Of a stretch of 64,000 nt of DNA, positions 44,254-52,601 are shown piece by piece (the stretch's first letter is position 1; the number at the start of each line of letters is the position of its first letter). A program made the position numbers and the translations under genes. The notes under the pieces were generated by a model. It was not told where the DNA came from, made no database searches, and was given only the letters and a program-made list of their open reading frames with translations. The stretch is from Bacteroidota bacterium (GTDB lineage Bacteria; Bacteroidota; Bacteroidia; Flavobacteriales_D; Crocinitomicaceae), in assembly GCA_030148165.1 (NCBI GenBank), contig JASBTZ010000003.1, positions 620,001 through 684,000 of the forward strand, in the 5' to 3' direction.

Positions 44254-44320
44254 AAGGAACATCCGCGTTCAGAAATGCTTCAAAATCCGCCAAAAAGTTT
44301 GAACTTGCTTCGCTTAAGGC
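44254..44320 (+). repeat. Recurrent intergenic element, copy A
   Basis: Begins with the right arm of a hairpin (GTTCCTT-ATA-AAGGAAC, 44244-44260), then after about 30 bases CAAAAAGTTTGAACTTGCTT and CGCTTAAGG. Copies at 46902-46969 and about 48512-48580 share this layout. Lies in the 283-bp gap between convergent genes; nothing else was recognised there. Confidence 0.35.
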
Positions 44321-44433
44321 CGCGTGAATAGTGGCAAAGTACAAAGCGTCATGTTTGTGAAGGAATAGAGTTCTGTTTTCTATAAGGCCTTAAACTCCTA
44401 ACTGAAACGAATTGCAGTTATCAAAGCAAGTCC

Positions 44434-46602
44434 TTACATTTTTACACCGATCACACAGACATCATCAACCTGTTCGTTCTCACCTCGCCAGTTTTCAAAA
44501 GCCTCGTCAAGAATTTCCTTTTGCTCGGTCATGGATTTGTCCTGTAACGACAGTAATAACTCCTTAAAAGGCCGGGACATGAATTTCTTCCCTCGCTCTC
44601 CACCAAACTGATCGACATATCCATCTGTAAAAATGTAGATACTATCACCCTTTTCCAACATAATGGTATGTGTGGTATATGGCATCGGTGCATCAAACTT
44701 TCCAATGGGCTGTTTGTCTGCTTTGAGTTCAATAAGTTCACCATTTCTGATCAGCAAAAGTGAATTGTTGGCCCCTGCAAACGTCAATTTTCTACCCTGA
44801 AGGCTACAAAGTGCGATATCCATCCCGTCTTTCACATCATCATCAGACTTTTCAAATTCTGCAATAACGATCTCCCGTGTTTTATCCAATATCTTACCAG
44901 GATCACTCAAACTGTATTCGCGTACGGAACGATTCAGGGCGTTATTGCATACAACGCTTACCATGGCTCCCGGAACACCATGACCAGTGCAATCCGCCGC
45001 CGCAAAGAAAACGGTATCTAACCTATGCTCCATCCAGTAAAAATCTCCCGCAACGATGTCCTTCGGCTTGTAGAGAATGAATGAGTCCTGCAAATATTCC
45101 TTTACAACCTTTGACGGAGGGAGGATGGCTGATTGTATCCGTTTCGCATAGGTGATAGAGTCCATGATCTCCCGGTTTTTTTCTTCCAACTTCTGGTGAG
45201 AAGATTCGACAACTTGCTTTTGGGTTTCTATTACTGATTTCTGACGGCGAGTGATTTTTAGACGGTTTGCCACAAAGAAAAGAAAGACAATAACCAGAAC
45301 AAGGATGGACACAGCAGCATAGGTTTTAATTTGTTGTGCTTCTTTTTCTTGCTTTTCGATAGCTATCTGCTTATCCCGGGCCGCATCATCCTTTGTCTTT
45401 TGCTTTTCATAATCGTATTGTGCCTGTCGCCAAATGGCTGCTTTCTTTGTTTCTTCATTTTGAACTGTATTCTGCATTTCTACATACAGCTTATACATTT
45501 CATATGCTTTTTCGACATTACCTTGTTCTTCATAGAGTGAGGACAAAAGGTTGGCTGCATTCCGGATATTTTCGGGATAACCAAGGTCATATGCTGCTGA
45601 GAGACTTTTTTCGCCGAATTCTATCGCCCTGAAAATGTTACCTTTCACTTGTTCGAGATTTCCAAGATCGTAATAGCAAGAGGTTAGCCCTGCGCGATCG
45701 TTAATCTCTTTTGAGATAAGCAATGCCCTGTTGTAATAGTTTTCTGCCAGATCTAGAAGTGAATCCTGTACCTTCTTTTCCGGAGCCCACAAGCTGTCCT
45801 GTGACTCCACGTAATACAGTTTACCGATATTGATGAGGCTTATAGCAATGCTACTTCGGTCACCTATCTCTTCGGATAGAGAGAGGCTCTTCTTATAATT
45901 GAAAAGGCTTTTCTTTATCTCGCCTTTTACTTTGTAAACATTACCGAGGTTGTTGTAAGTGAGGGCGATGCCCCTTTTATCATTGGGATCCCTTTCACTC
46001 TCCGGCTCTTTTTCTCGCACATTCAGGCTATTATGAAAATATTCAAGCGCGAGGTCATTTTCTTTTTGTCGCTGATAGATATAACCTATATTGTTGAAGC
46101 TGAAAGCAACACCGTTCTGGTCACCGATTTCCTGATATAGCTTCAGGCTTTTATGATAGTACTCAAGCCCTAGTGCTATGTGACCTTCATTTTCATACAG
46201 ATTGCCAATATTATTCAGCGAAGTTGCTTCTCCTTCTTTTTCCCCTAGCTTTTGATGCAGGTGCAGACTTTTAAGATTGTAGTTAAGCGCGCGCTCGAAG
46301 TTCCCTTCTTCACGGTAGAGGTAACCGAGCCAGCCATAGCTTTCAGCCATGCCGCTTTCAAAACGGATCTTCTCTGCAAGCTTCTTTGCTTCCAGGCAGA
46401 TCAGAATAGCTGAATCCGGGTATTTGATGTAATAAAGATTAGCCAGATCGAAGAGGGCGTGTACGCGCGTAGTGTCCGGGATCTGCTTATCGGTGGTTTT
46501 AATCTTTAATGCGCGGATCTCCCGCTTCACATCATCATTAAAATCCTGTGTGAAACCCTGAAAGGAGAACAATAACAACAAGATTGCGAAGGACTTCTTC
46601 AT
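44434..46602 (-). CDS. TPR-sensor SpoIIE/PP2C-type serine phosphatase
   Basis: A 722-residue protein. After a signal peptide (SFAILLLLFSFQGFTQ) come about eight tetratricopeptide repeats (residues 40-390, e.g. GEATSLNNIGNLYENEG, GIALTYNNLGNVYKVKG). A transmembrane helix (about 428-447, ILVLVIVFLFFVANRL) and a coiled linker (SSHQKLEEKNREIMDSITYAKRIQSAILPP) lead to a C-terminal SpoIIE/RsbU phosphatase (about 495-722) with DIVAGDFYW, AADCTGHGVPGAMVS, DGMDIALC and FTDGYVDQFGG. The acidic metal ligands are kept. It senses something in the periplasm and dephosphorylates a cytoplasmic target, typically an anti-sigma antagonist. No partner-switch genes are adjacent. Confidence 0.9.
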   Translation of the reverse strand: MKKSFAILLLLFSFQGFTQDFNDDVKREIRALKIKTTDKQIPDTTRVHALFDLANLYYIKYPDSAILICLEAKKLAEKIRFESGMAESYGWLGYLYREEGNFERALNYNLKSLHLHQKLGEKEGEATSLNNIGNLYENEGHIALGLEYYHKSLKLYQEIGDQNGVAFSFNNIGYIYQRQKENDLALEYFHNSLNVREKEPESERDPNDKRGIALTYNNLGNVYKVKGEIKKSLFNYKKSLSLSEEIGDRSSIAISLINIGKLYYVESQDSLWAPEKKVQDSLLDLAENYYNRALLISKEINDRAGLTSCYYDLGNLEQVKGNIFRAIEFGEKSLSAAYDLGYPENIRNAANLLSSLYEEQGNVEKAYEMYKLYVEMQNTVQNEETKKAAIWRQAQYDYEKQKTKDDAARDKQIAIEKQEKEAQQIKTYAAVSILVLVIVFLFFVANRLKITRRQKSVIETQKQVVESSHQKLEEKNREIMDSITYAKRIQSAILPPSKVVKEYLQDSFILYKPKDIVAGDFYWMEHRLDTVFFAAADCTGHGVPGAMVSVVCNNALNRSVREYSLSDPGKILDKTREIVIAEFEKSDDDVKDGMDIALCSLQGRKLTFAGANNSLLLIRNGELIELKADKQPIGKFDAPMPYTTHTIMLEKGDSIYIFTDGYVDQFGGERGKKFMSRPFKELLLSLQDKSMTEQKEILDEAFENWRGENEQVDDVCVIGVKM

Positions 46603-46976
46603 TGGTGCATTTTTACGAAGATAAGGGAATCACGCCGTTTGTTGAAGGCAATTTGCATTTCTTATATAAAAAATGATTATAAATTCAGGTGATCCTGGCT
46701 CTCCTTCCTGGGAATAATACCTTATAGGAAGGTCTCAAATTTATTTACCTTTCAGAGTTATGGTTTTCTTTATTGATAACTTAATTCTGCATTTCAACTG
46801 TCGTGTTTGTTGGCATTATTGAACTTCAATCAGAAGACTTTAATTTCTTATTACCTTAATTCAAGGAATCGGAGCATATTTGAATGCTTTGCCTTCCCGA
46901 TAAGGAACCCCTAATTCTATTAGACTTTTCAAATTCTTCAAAAAATTTGAAGTTTCTCCGCTTGGGGTTACAAGAA
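46603..46976. other. Intergenic region with element copy B
   Basis: No gene is visible. Bases 46902-46969 resemble element A: AAGGAAC, about 31 bases, CAAAAAATTTGAAGTTT, CTCCGCTTGGGG. The rest (46603-46900) is AT-rich with no recognised structure and must contain the promoter of the phosphatase gene. Confidence 0.4.
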
Positions 46977-47004
46977 AAAAGGCTACCCGAATAGGCAGCC
47001 TTTT
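46977..47004 (-). terminator. Intrinsic terminator of the 47023-48465 gene
   Basis: AAAAGGCTACC / GGCAGCCTTTT stem with one mismatch, followed on the minus strand by a T-rich stretch, 18 bases past the stop. Confidence 0.65.
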
Positions 47005-47022
47005 GTTTTAGTGTCTGTGTTC

Positions 47023-48465
47023 TTAGTCTTCAATTTTCATGATACGCTCTCTTGTTCCATCACTGTATATAAAGATCAGTGGCGTATTCGGTTTGAAATT
47101 GGTTTCTCTTCCGGCAAAATCCACAATTTTTACGAGCTTTTTTTCTGTGTTGATAAGCTCATCTAATCCGATAGTAGTCACCGAATAACAAAGACTCGTG
47201 TCTACACATCCGCCGGGAGAGGTGACTACAACAGCGTAATCTCCGTTACTGGTCGGCGTATAGGACTGTGAGTTCGCTCCGCCGATCGCAATGTTGTTGT
47301 TATTGCAATCGATCCACTGATAAGTCCCAGTGGGATCTCCAACCGTTAAGGTTATTCCGCTAATTGTCATGGAAACATCCGGTTCGGGAAGAATGGTTAG
47401 ATCTAAAGTTACGACTGAATCGCATCCATTGGCTGCACCGCCGGTGATCGTATAAACAACCATGGTATCTGTTGAATACGTATTATTATCAATCCATGTA
47501 TAACTGCCACAAGCACTTTGTACCTCTGTACCTGTTGCAGAAGGAAGAATATTTAATTCTAAAGTCACAACTGAATCGCATCCATTGGATGCACCTCCTG
47601 TGATCGTATAAACAACCATGGTATCTGTCGAATACGTATTATTATCAATCCATGTATAACTGCCACAAGCGCTTTGTACATCAGTGCCTGTTGATCCAGA
47701 ATTGACTGTCAAATCCAAGGTGACAATAGAATCGCACCCGAATACTGAAGTCAGGGTTTCTGTATAAACCCCGGTACTGTTGTAGGTATTCGAACCAATC
47801 GTAATTGAATACGGAGCGCACTCAACGATTGTTGTGTCAAACGTAGTTGCTGTAATCAATTCGAAAACATAATTGTCGCCTTCAATTGTCCAGGGACCCG
47901 TTTGCGATGGAGCACTCATTCCATTGCTACCGTATGTTGGAAGGTTTGTGAACTCCCAATAGTGGTTGTTGTTCGAAATAGCTTGAACTGAAAACCAGAA
48001 AGTTGTTCCGCTCGCACCTCCGCACAGGTTTACAGGCGTGGCTAGAGCAAAAGCGTATTCATAAACATTCAGGCCCCAATTATTTCCCAACAAGGTCAAC
48101 GTGCAATTTCCGAAGGGGATAACCTCCGAGGCTATTACTGTTCCTGGAGTTCCCGCGTTGTCGCTGTAAAAGAACACCTGAATATTATCCGCAGGGTTGT
48201 TTACAAAGAAATTCACAGTTATATCGCCGACATCCCAGCATTCTGAAGCAGGGACTACAAAGTTCTCAGCACATACGAGTGGCCAACCGGTTTGACTGAT
48301 ACGTCCATCCTCAAATGCATTATTTTCTTGAAGGTATCCACAAGAAGTGTAAGTTTTTAGATTCGAAACTGTCCCTGTCTTAGAGACAGAATTTGGGTTT
48401 AGATTCGTTTGGGCATTCAGGCCACCTATAGCAGCGAGAATTGCAATTAGTAGTAGTTTTCGCAT
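47023..48465 (-). CDS. Secreted protein with tandem Cys-repeats and variant C-terminal module
   Basis: A 480-residue protein when started at ATG 48465 (signal peptide MRKLLLIAILAAIGGLNAQ). Residues about 60-210 form a jelly-roll-like domain with paired Cys and Trp-rich strands. Then three related Cys-containing repeats occur, two nearly identical 52-residue units (ACGSYTWIDNNTYSTDT, GCDSVVTL), a type widespread in Bacteroidota surface proteins. An Ig-like segment (CNNNNIAIGGANSQSYTP) follows. The end has the variant module (VDFAGRETNF, PNTPLIFIYSDGT, RERIMKIED) instead of a type A sorting domain. Exported; ligand unknown. Confidence 0.8.
   Translation of the reverse strand: MRKLLLIAILAAIGGLNAQTNLNPNSVSKTGTVSNLKTYTSCGYLQENNAFEDGRISQTGWPLVCAENFVVPASECWDVGDITVNFFVNNPADNIQVFFYSDNAGTPGTVIASEVIPFGNCTLTLLGNNWGLNVYEYAFALATPVNLCGGASGTTFWFSVQAISNNNHYWEFTNLPTYGSNGMSAPSQTGPWTIEGDNYVFELITATTFDTTIVECAPYSITIGSNTYNSTGVYTETLTSVFGCDSIVTLDLTVNSGSTGTDVQSACGSYTWIDNNTYSTDTMVVYTITGGASNGCDSVVTLELNILPSATGTEVQSACGSYTWIDNNTYSTDTMVVYTITGGAANGCDSVVTLDLTILPEPDVSMTISGITLTVGDPTGTYQWIDCNNNNIAIGGANSQSYTPTSNGDYAVVVTSPGGCVDTSLCYSVTTIGLDELINTEKKLVKIVDFAGRETNFKPNTPLIFIYSDGTRERIMKIED
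47377..47688 (-). repeat. 156-bp tandem duplication inside the coding sequence
   Basis: Bases 47533-47688 and 47377-47532 are consecutive 156-bp units encoding 52 residues each, with only a few substitutions between them. The preservation points to recent duplication or gene conversion. Confidence 0.8.
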
Positions 48466-48511
48466 TTGCAGTATTTTAATTAGTTGCATCTAAATTACGA
48501 AAAGTTCTAAT

Positions 48512-48580
48512 TAGGAAACAATGATTTTTATTATGTGAAAGAAATCATCCAAAAGTTTGAACTCTTTCCGATTGACGGAG
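48512..48580 (+). repeat. Recurrent intergenic element, copy C
   Basis: AGGAAAC, about 30 bases, CCAAAAGTTTGAACTCTTT and CCGATTGACGG, in the same order as copies A and B. It fills most of the gap between 48465 and 48602. Confidence 0.3.
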
Positions 48581-48601
48581 TAATTTCAAAAGAAAGATCA
48601 C

Positions 48602-48919
48602 TCAATTATTCAGTTCTCTTACATATTCTTCCGCTTGAACAGCCAAAGATTTCCAGTCAGCATGATATTCTTTCGGAACATGAAGCCAATCCTTCATAGG
48701 TTTGTTTTTACCAGATGGATCCCAATTCACGGAACCCGGATATTGATCTAAAAGAAATTTTACTTCTTCAGCACCAACTTTAAAGGCCATAATATTCTTC
48801 GAAAAAACCGCGAACGCCTTTTTGCCGGTTTTCAAACAAGGAGCACCAAACATCTTACTCCGTTCGATGCCCATTTCGCTTTCAAGCTCTATCCCTATTG
48901 TATCGTACAGATCCTTCAT
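48602..48919 (-). CDS. TfoX N-terminal-domain-like protein
   Basis: A 105-residue protein started at ATG 48919 (MKDLYDTIG; three more codons are possible upstream). MFGAPCLKTGKKAFAVFSKNIMAFKVG matches the N-terminal domain of TfoX/Sxy, and the following PGSVNWDPSGKNKPMKDWLHVP is typical of the short stand-alone bacterial form. Stand-alone TfoX-N proteins are not known to control competence and have unknown function. It lies 4 bases after the SRPBCC gene and is probably co-transcribed with it. Confidence 0.75.
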   Translation of the reverse strand: MKDLYDTIGIELESEMGIERSKMFGAPCLKTGKKAFAVFSKNIMAFKVGAEEVKFLLDQYPGSVNWDPSGKNKPMKDWLHVPKEYHADWKSLAVQAEEYVRELNN

Positions 48920-48932
48920 TAATATCAACTAC

Positions 48933-49784
48933 CTAATTCGATTCTGCCAATGCTTTTACTTTCTCTAGTCCCTTGGGAAAGGTTTGATCAAAATAGTCGG
49001 AATGGTCAGGAACAAGATCGATTTCAGCCATAAGAACAGTGTTACCATCCTTTTCAAACAATTCATATTTCTCAAATGAACCGGTCCACTGTTCAGCTTT
49101 TTCATCTAAGGGCAGTTCCTCTCCGTCCTTTACTTCACCAATATGCTGAAACAACGCAATTTTTGATGGGGTAAAGAAGATTATATCGCTATACATACCA
49201 CCAAGTTCCGGAGATAAAAAGTGGATTCGGTTTCCTTCTTTCAATTCACCTTTAAAAAATGATCCCTGGCAAAATGGTTCAGTCCACTCGGTGTAAGTAT
49301 CATCGCCCCACAGTACATTCCATACTTTGTCTGCTGATGCGTTTATCGAAATTTCATATTGATGCTTACGCATTCCGTAAATATAGTTTTTCAAACTTGC
49401 CATGAAGCCATTCCATCCCTTTTGAAAGTTATCTGCATCGAAAACGGGGCCACCGTCTGACAAGTTTTCAAGTCCGTCATGCCGAAGTACAACAGTTGTC
49501 GTGTCATTATTTTCAGCCAATGTCCAAGAGATAACACTTTCTCCTTGACTGTGATTCGGGTATGTCCAGGTGTATACCAATTTCTTATTGAGTTCAAGAT
49601 CTTTAATCACACAGCGATGATGGAATTCTTGATTTTTTCCTGGTTCGAAAAAATTGAAGGTAGAACCTACAGTCAATTCGAAATCAGGAATGTCAAAGTA
49701 CCATTCTTTCATTTGATCCTTTTTAGTTAAGGCCTTCCAGACTTCGTTCACCGGAGCTTTAATTGTTATTCTGGATTCTATCAT
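48933..49784 (-). CDS. Tandem SRPBCC (AHSA1-like) domain protein
   Basis: A 283-residue protein made of two START-like domains: residues 1-140 (ITIKAPVNEVWKALTKKDQMKEWYFD ... SVISWTL, FQKGWNGFMASLKNY) and 145-283 (YEISINASADKVWNVLWGDDTYTEWTEPF). These are AHSA1/CalC-type folds that bind small hydrophobic ligands. It shares a 4-base overlap with the DUF4199 gene upstream and a 4-base gap to the TfoX-like gene, so belongs to a four-gene unit with VOC and DUF4199 proteins, a combination often seen in Flavobacteria. Function unknown. Confidence 0.85.
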   Translation of the reverse strand: MIESRITIKAPVNEVWKALTKKDQMKEWYFDIPDFELTVGSTFNFFEPGKNQEFHHRCVIKDLELNKKLVYTWTYPNHSQGESVISWTLAENNDTTTVVLRHDGLENLSDGGPVFDADNFQKGWNGFMASLKNYIYGMRKHQYEISINASADKVWNVLWGDDTYTEWTEPFCQGSFFKGELKEGNRIHFLSPELGGMYSDIIFFTPSKIALFQHIGEVKDGEELPLDEKAEQWTGSFEKYELFEKDGNTVLMAEIDLVPDHSDYFDQTFPKGLEKVKALAESN

Positions 49785-50263
49785 GTTGCTTTTTTTCGTG
49801 TAAAGATCGCGACGATTGCCGTTGTCACAATTCCCATGATCGGAGCACCGATAGTTGACTGAATCATATAACTCTTCAGATTGAAGAAAGCTTCTGCATC
49901 GGCTTGAGTCATTAGCTCGTGTTCAACTGAATACGCAATTGCATTCGGAAAATATTCCGGAGCTATTATCTCTGTTGTTAAGTATTGTGTTACTGGAGTA
50001 AACAGTGTAACAATTACAGTAATTATCAGTCCTGATTTGAATCCTTGTCCGTAGGTCATCACACCATTATAGTCCTTGTTACGCTTATTTAGAAGTGCAA
50101 ACACATAAATGGTAATTGCCGGGATCGCTACAAAATTGGTTATGATTGGATGCCATACAATATGATCACCGTACAAGCCCGTAAGTTTCTCCATTAACAT
50201 CCATGAGAGCATCACGGCGATAAAAATGAACGCCCATTTGATTTCTGTTTTAATTGAATTCAT
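49781..50263 (-). CDS. DUF4199-family membrane protein
   Basis: A 160-residue protein with four membrane helices and the family phrase MTYGQGFKSGLIITVIVTLFTPVTQY, followed by the C-terminal IQSTIGAPIMGIVTTAIVAIFTRKK. DUF4199 is nearly restricted to Bacteroidota and has no assigned activity. It is encoded between the VOC gene (11-base gap) and the SRPBCC gene (4-base overlap). Confidence 0.85.
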   Translation of the reverse strand: MNSIKTEIKWAFIFIAVMLSWMLMEKLTGLYGDHIVWHPIITNFVAIPAITIYVFALLNKRNKDYNGVMTYGQGFKSGLIITVIVTLFTPVTQYLTTEIIAPEYFPNAIAYSVEHELMTQADAEAFFNLKSYMIQSTIGAPIMGIVTTAIVAIFTRKKAT

Positions 50264-50274
50264 GATTCTACTGA

Positions 50275-50742
50275 TTATTTGTTTTCTTCTTCGAAGTTCT
50301 TATGCCCCTCCAGTTCGCAGTTCACCATCCAATTGATCCCAAACTGGTCTGTCAGCATGCCAAAATAGGATTGCCAGAATGTCTTCTCCAGAGGCATTGT
50401 TATTTGACCTCCCTCTGACAGGGCATTAAAGATTCGGGTCGCTTCCTCCTGGCTACCTGTATTTACAGAGATAGAAAAATTATTTCCTACCGTAATCTTT
50501 TTACTCCAATCACCACCCGCATCACTACCCATTAACAATGTTTCTTCACTAACAGGTAATGAAATATGCATAATCTTTTCCTTTAGTTCTTCAGGCATCG
50601 GAGGCATTCCTTCCTGTGGTGGCATTTCACCATATGTTCCTGAATATTGAAATTCTCCACCAAAGATAGATTTGTAAAAGTCAAATGCTTGTTTGCAATT
50701 ACCATCGAAAGTGAGGTAAATATTAACTGTGGTTGGTTTCAT
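50275..50742 (-). CDS. VOC/PhnB-like protein
   Basis: A 155-residue vicinal-oxygen-chelate fold protein of the PhnB / '3-demethylubiquinone methyltransferase-like' group: YLTFDGNCKQAFDFYKSIFGGEF, MPPMPEELKEKIMHISLPV, LMGSDAG, and FWQSYFGMLTDQFGINWMVN. Despite one old database name, such proteins are not methyltransferases; their substrates are unknown. It is the first gene of the VOC, DUF4199, SRPBCC, TfoX-like unit, reading leftwards. Confidence 0.88.
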   Translation of the reverse strand: MKPTTVNIYLTFDGNCKQAFDFYKSIFGGEFQYSGTYGEMPPQEGMPPMPEELKEKIMHISLPVSEETLLMGSDAGGDWSKKITVGNNFSISVNTGSQEEATRIFNALSEGGQITMPLEKTFWQSYFGMLTDQFGINWMVNCELEGHKNFEEENK

Positions 50743-51058
50743 AATCGTTTATATTATTTATGCAGCAATATATGAATTACTTAGAACTATTTAAACCCTC
50801 GTAGTAGTAAGCATGATTAAACAATATATCTTATCAATTTCTATCATTTCGGAAACCTTTCATGCATACAGGTAAGTCCAATTCATATGTCCGTGCTTTC
50901 TGTAATTTAATTCTATTAAATTCCGCAAATAAGTCCGATAAAAATTATCAAACAGTAATAAACTAAAAAGGCTGCCCGTTTGGGTGGCCTTTTTGTTTTA
51001 TGTGAAGCTGCGTATGGAATTGAAACTAGAATCCAACAGATCCACCCATTGGTTAACA
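50743..51058. other. Intergenic region with a bidirectional terminator
   Basis: AAAAGGCTGCCC-GTTT-GGGTGGCCTTTT at 50966-50994, flanked by A- and T-runs, terminates the gene at 51059-51730 on the minus strand. The remaining bases hold no visible gene; the promoter of the VOC unit must lie at 50743-50900. Confidence 0.55.
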
Positions 51059-51730
51059 CTACTCCACTTCAATCTGCGTATCCAGAAAAGCAAAGTATTT
51101 CATTGTTTCAGCATGATACTTTACTTTTATAATTAGCGTATCACCACTTTTCAATGAATCTAAATACGCCAGAGCTTCAGCTGTTAAAGTTTGCCCTTCC
51201 CCTTGCATCATCGCGAGATCTCCATCTCTATATAACTCCCATGACACTACTGTCATTTGGGTGTTCAAATAAATAGGATATCTGACTGTTAGAAGATGTT
51301 TTTCTTTTAATCTTTCGATAGTCGGAGCTCGCCAAAACAGACCGTCGGTAACATAGATTTGAGGGACTGGAAGATTGAAAATTCTAAACACGTGTCTTCC
51401 TATTGTATCCTTTGTTTCTGGATCAACAAAGTAGAAGTATACATATTGACCGGATGTATTCGGCTCGACAATATAATAGTGATCATATTCCTCAATGAGT
51501 TCGTTATTTAAATAATAACTAATGAGGGCAGAGTCTGCTTTCATATTAGCGCCGTCAGCCTTTATAAGATAATCGGAACTGCCGTCAATCATTCCAAATT
51601 TCACTTTGTTCGGGTAGACTCTATAGAGTACATTGGTTTCGGGTGTGTTCACAATTCCTTCTCCTTGTGCTTTGACCAGGGAATTACATGAGAGCATAAT
51701 AAACGTAATTAGTGTAATCGTCTTTATCAT
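51059..51730 (-). CDS. GldM C-terminal-like exported protein
   Basis: A 223-residue protein with a signal peptide (ITLITFIMLSCNSLVKAQ). The mature part, ETNVLYRVYPNKVKFGM, YYIVEPNTSGQYVYFYF and GRHVFRIFNLPVPQIYV, follows the pattern of the periplasmic GldM C-terminal domains (NV-Y-x-G/x-x-N, Y-x-V-x-P, FR-x-x-x-x-P-x-P). GldM itself is a 500-residue T9SS motor shaft with a membrane helix; this protein has only the beta domains. The similarity is by eye and moderate. Neighbours on the right are two secreted proteins with the variant C-terminal module, reading the other way. Confidence 0.6.
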   Translation of the reverse strand: MIKTITLITFIMLSCNSLVKAQGEGIVNTPETNVLYRVYPNKVKFGMIDGSSDYLIKADGANMKADSALISYYLNNELIEEYDHYYIVEPNTSGQYVYFYFVDPETKDTIGRHVFRIFNLPVPQIYVTDGLFWRAPTIERLKEKHLLTVRYPIYLNTQMTVVSWELYRDGDLAMMQGEGQTLTAEALAYLDSLKSGDTLIIKVKYHAETMKYFAFLDTQIEVE

Positions 51731-51810
51731 AATCGAAATTCTTCTAATAGTTGATTATAAGATACATTAAATTGTCCGTATCTGACAATATTTTATCGTA
51801 ACTTGTCTTG

Positions 51811-52572
51811 GTGAAACAACTGATTTTCATACTACTACTATCGTTTTCGGGATCTGGACAGAGTAATTTTCCTCTTCCCGATACCAATGCTTTCTGGCAC
51901 ATTAACAGCACTTTTATGGGATCATGGTCAACACCTCTAAACCCGATAGGGATAATTGGTGATACGATCATTAATAGCAAAAACTATATATCGATTGGTC
52001 AATCTCAGGATTCGACCTTTGACGACATCAATAACACGACCTTCTTTTGCGGGGTTCGGGAAATTAACCAGCAATACATTTTTGTACAAGCGAATGATAC
52101 CGTGGAGTATAAGCTCTATGATTTCGGTGTAAATGCAGGTGATACCGTAACTATCAATAATCCATTTACTGTGGGAATAACAAATTTTAAAGTAGTTTCT
52201 GTTGATTCTGTATTAATTCTAGGACAATATCGAAAAAGGGTCAATGTTGACGAACTAACGATGGGGGGTTGGCCTGAAGCTTGGATAAAAGGTATCGGTA
52301 GTACCGTCGGACTTCCTTTTACCGGGTTTCATGTCTTCGATGCCGGGTATGAGTTGATCTGTTTCCATGAGAACGACACCACTGTTTATAATGTATCTCC
52401 AACAGGAGATTGCTACTATCAGACAGTTTCAATAGAAGAGTTAACGATGTCTTCTAGAGAATTGATCAAAACTATCGACCTCATGGGTCGTGAAACAGAA
52501 GACCAACCAAATACCCCATTGATCTACATCTACTCGGATGGTACTACCGAGAAGGTGTTTAGGATGGAGTAA
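51811..52572 (+). CDS. Secreted hypothetical with variant C-terminal module
   Basis: A 253-residue protein starting at GTG 51811 (TTG 51808 is the alternative); no ATG is in frame near the start. The signal peptide is LIFILLLSFSGSGQ. The middle has beta-type sequence (FWHINSTFMGSW, YKLYDFGVNAGDTVTINN, GGWPEAWIKGIGSTVGLPF), of a type common in Bacteroidota secreted proteins that report 'GIGS' near Gly-rich turns. The end reads IDLMGRETED, PNTPLIYIYSDGT, TEKVFRME. The next gene begins 29 bases later and shares this tail. Confidence 0.75.
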   Translation: MKQLIFILLLSFSGSGQSNFPLPDTNAFWHINSTFMGSWSTPLNPIGIIGDTIINSKNYISIGQSQDSTFDDINNTTFFCGVREINQQYIFVQANDTVEYKLYDFGVNAGDTVTINNPFTVGITNFKVVSVDSVLILGQYRKRVNVDELTMGGWPEAWIKGIGSTVGLPFTGFHVFDAGYELICFHENDTTVYNVSPTGDCYYQTVSIEELTMSSRELIKTIDLMGRETEDQPNTPLIYIYSDGTTEKVFRME

Positions 52573-52601
52573 ACTTGATTATACACTTTAAAATATTGGA
52601 C

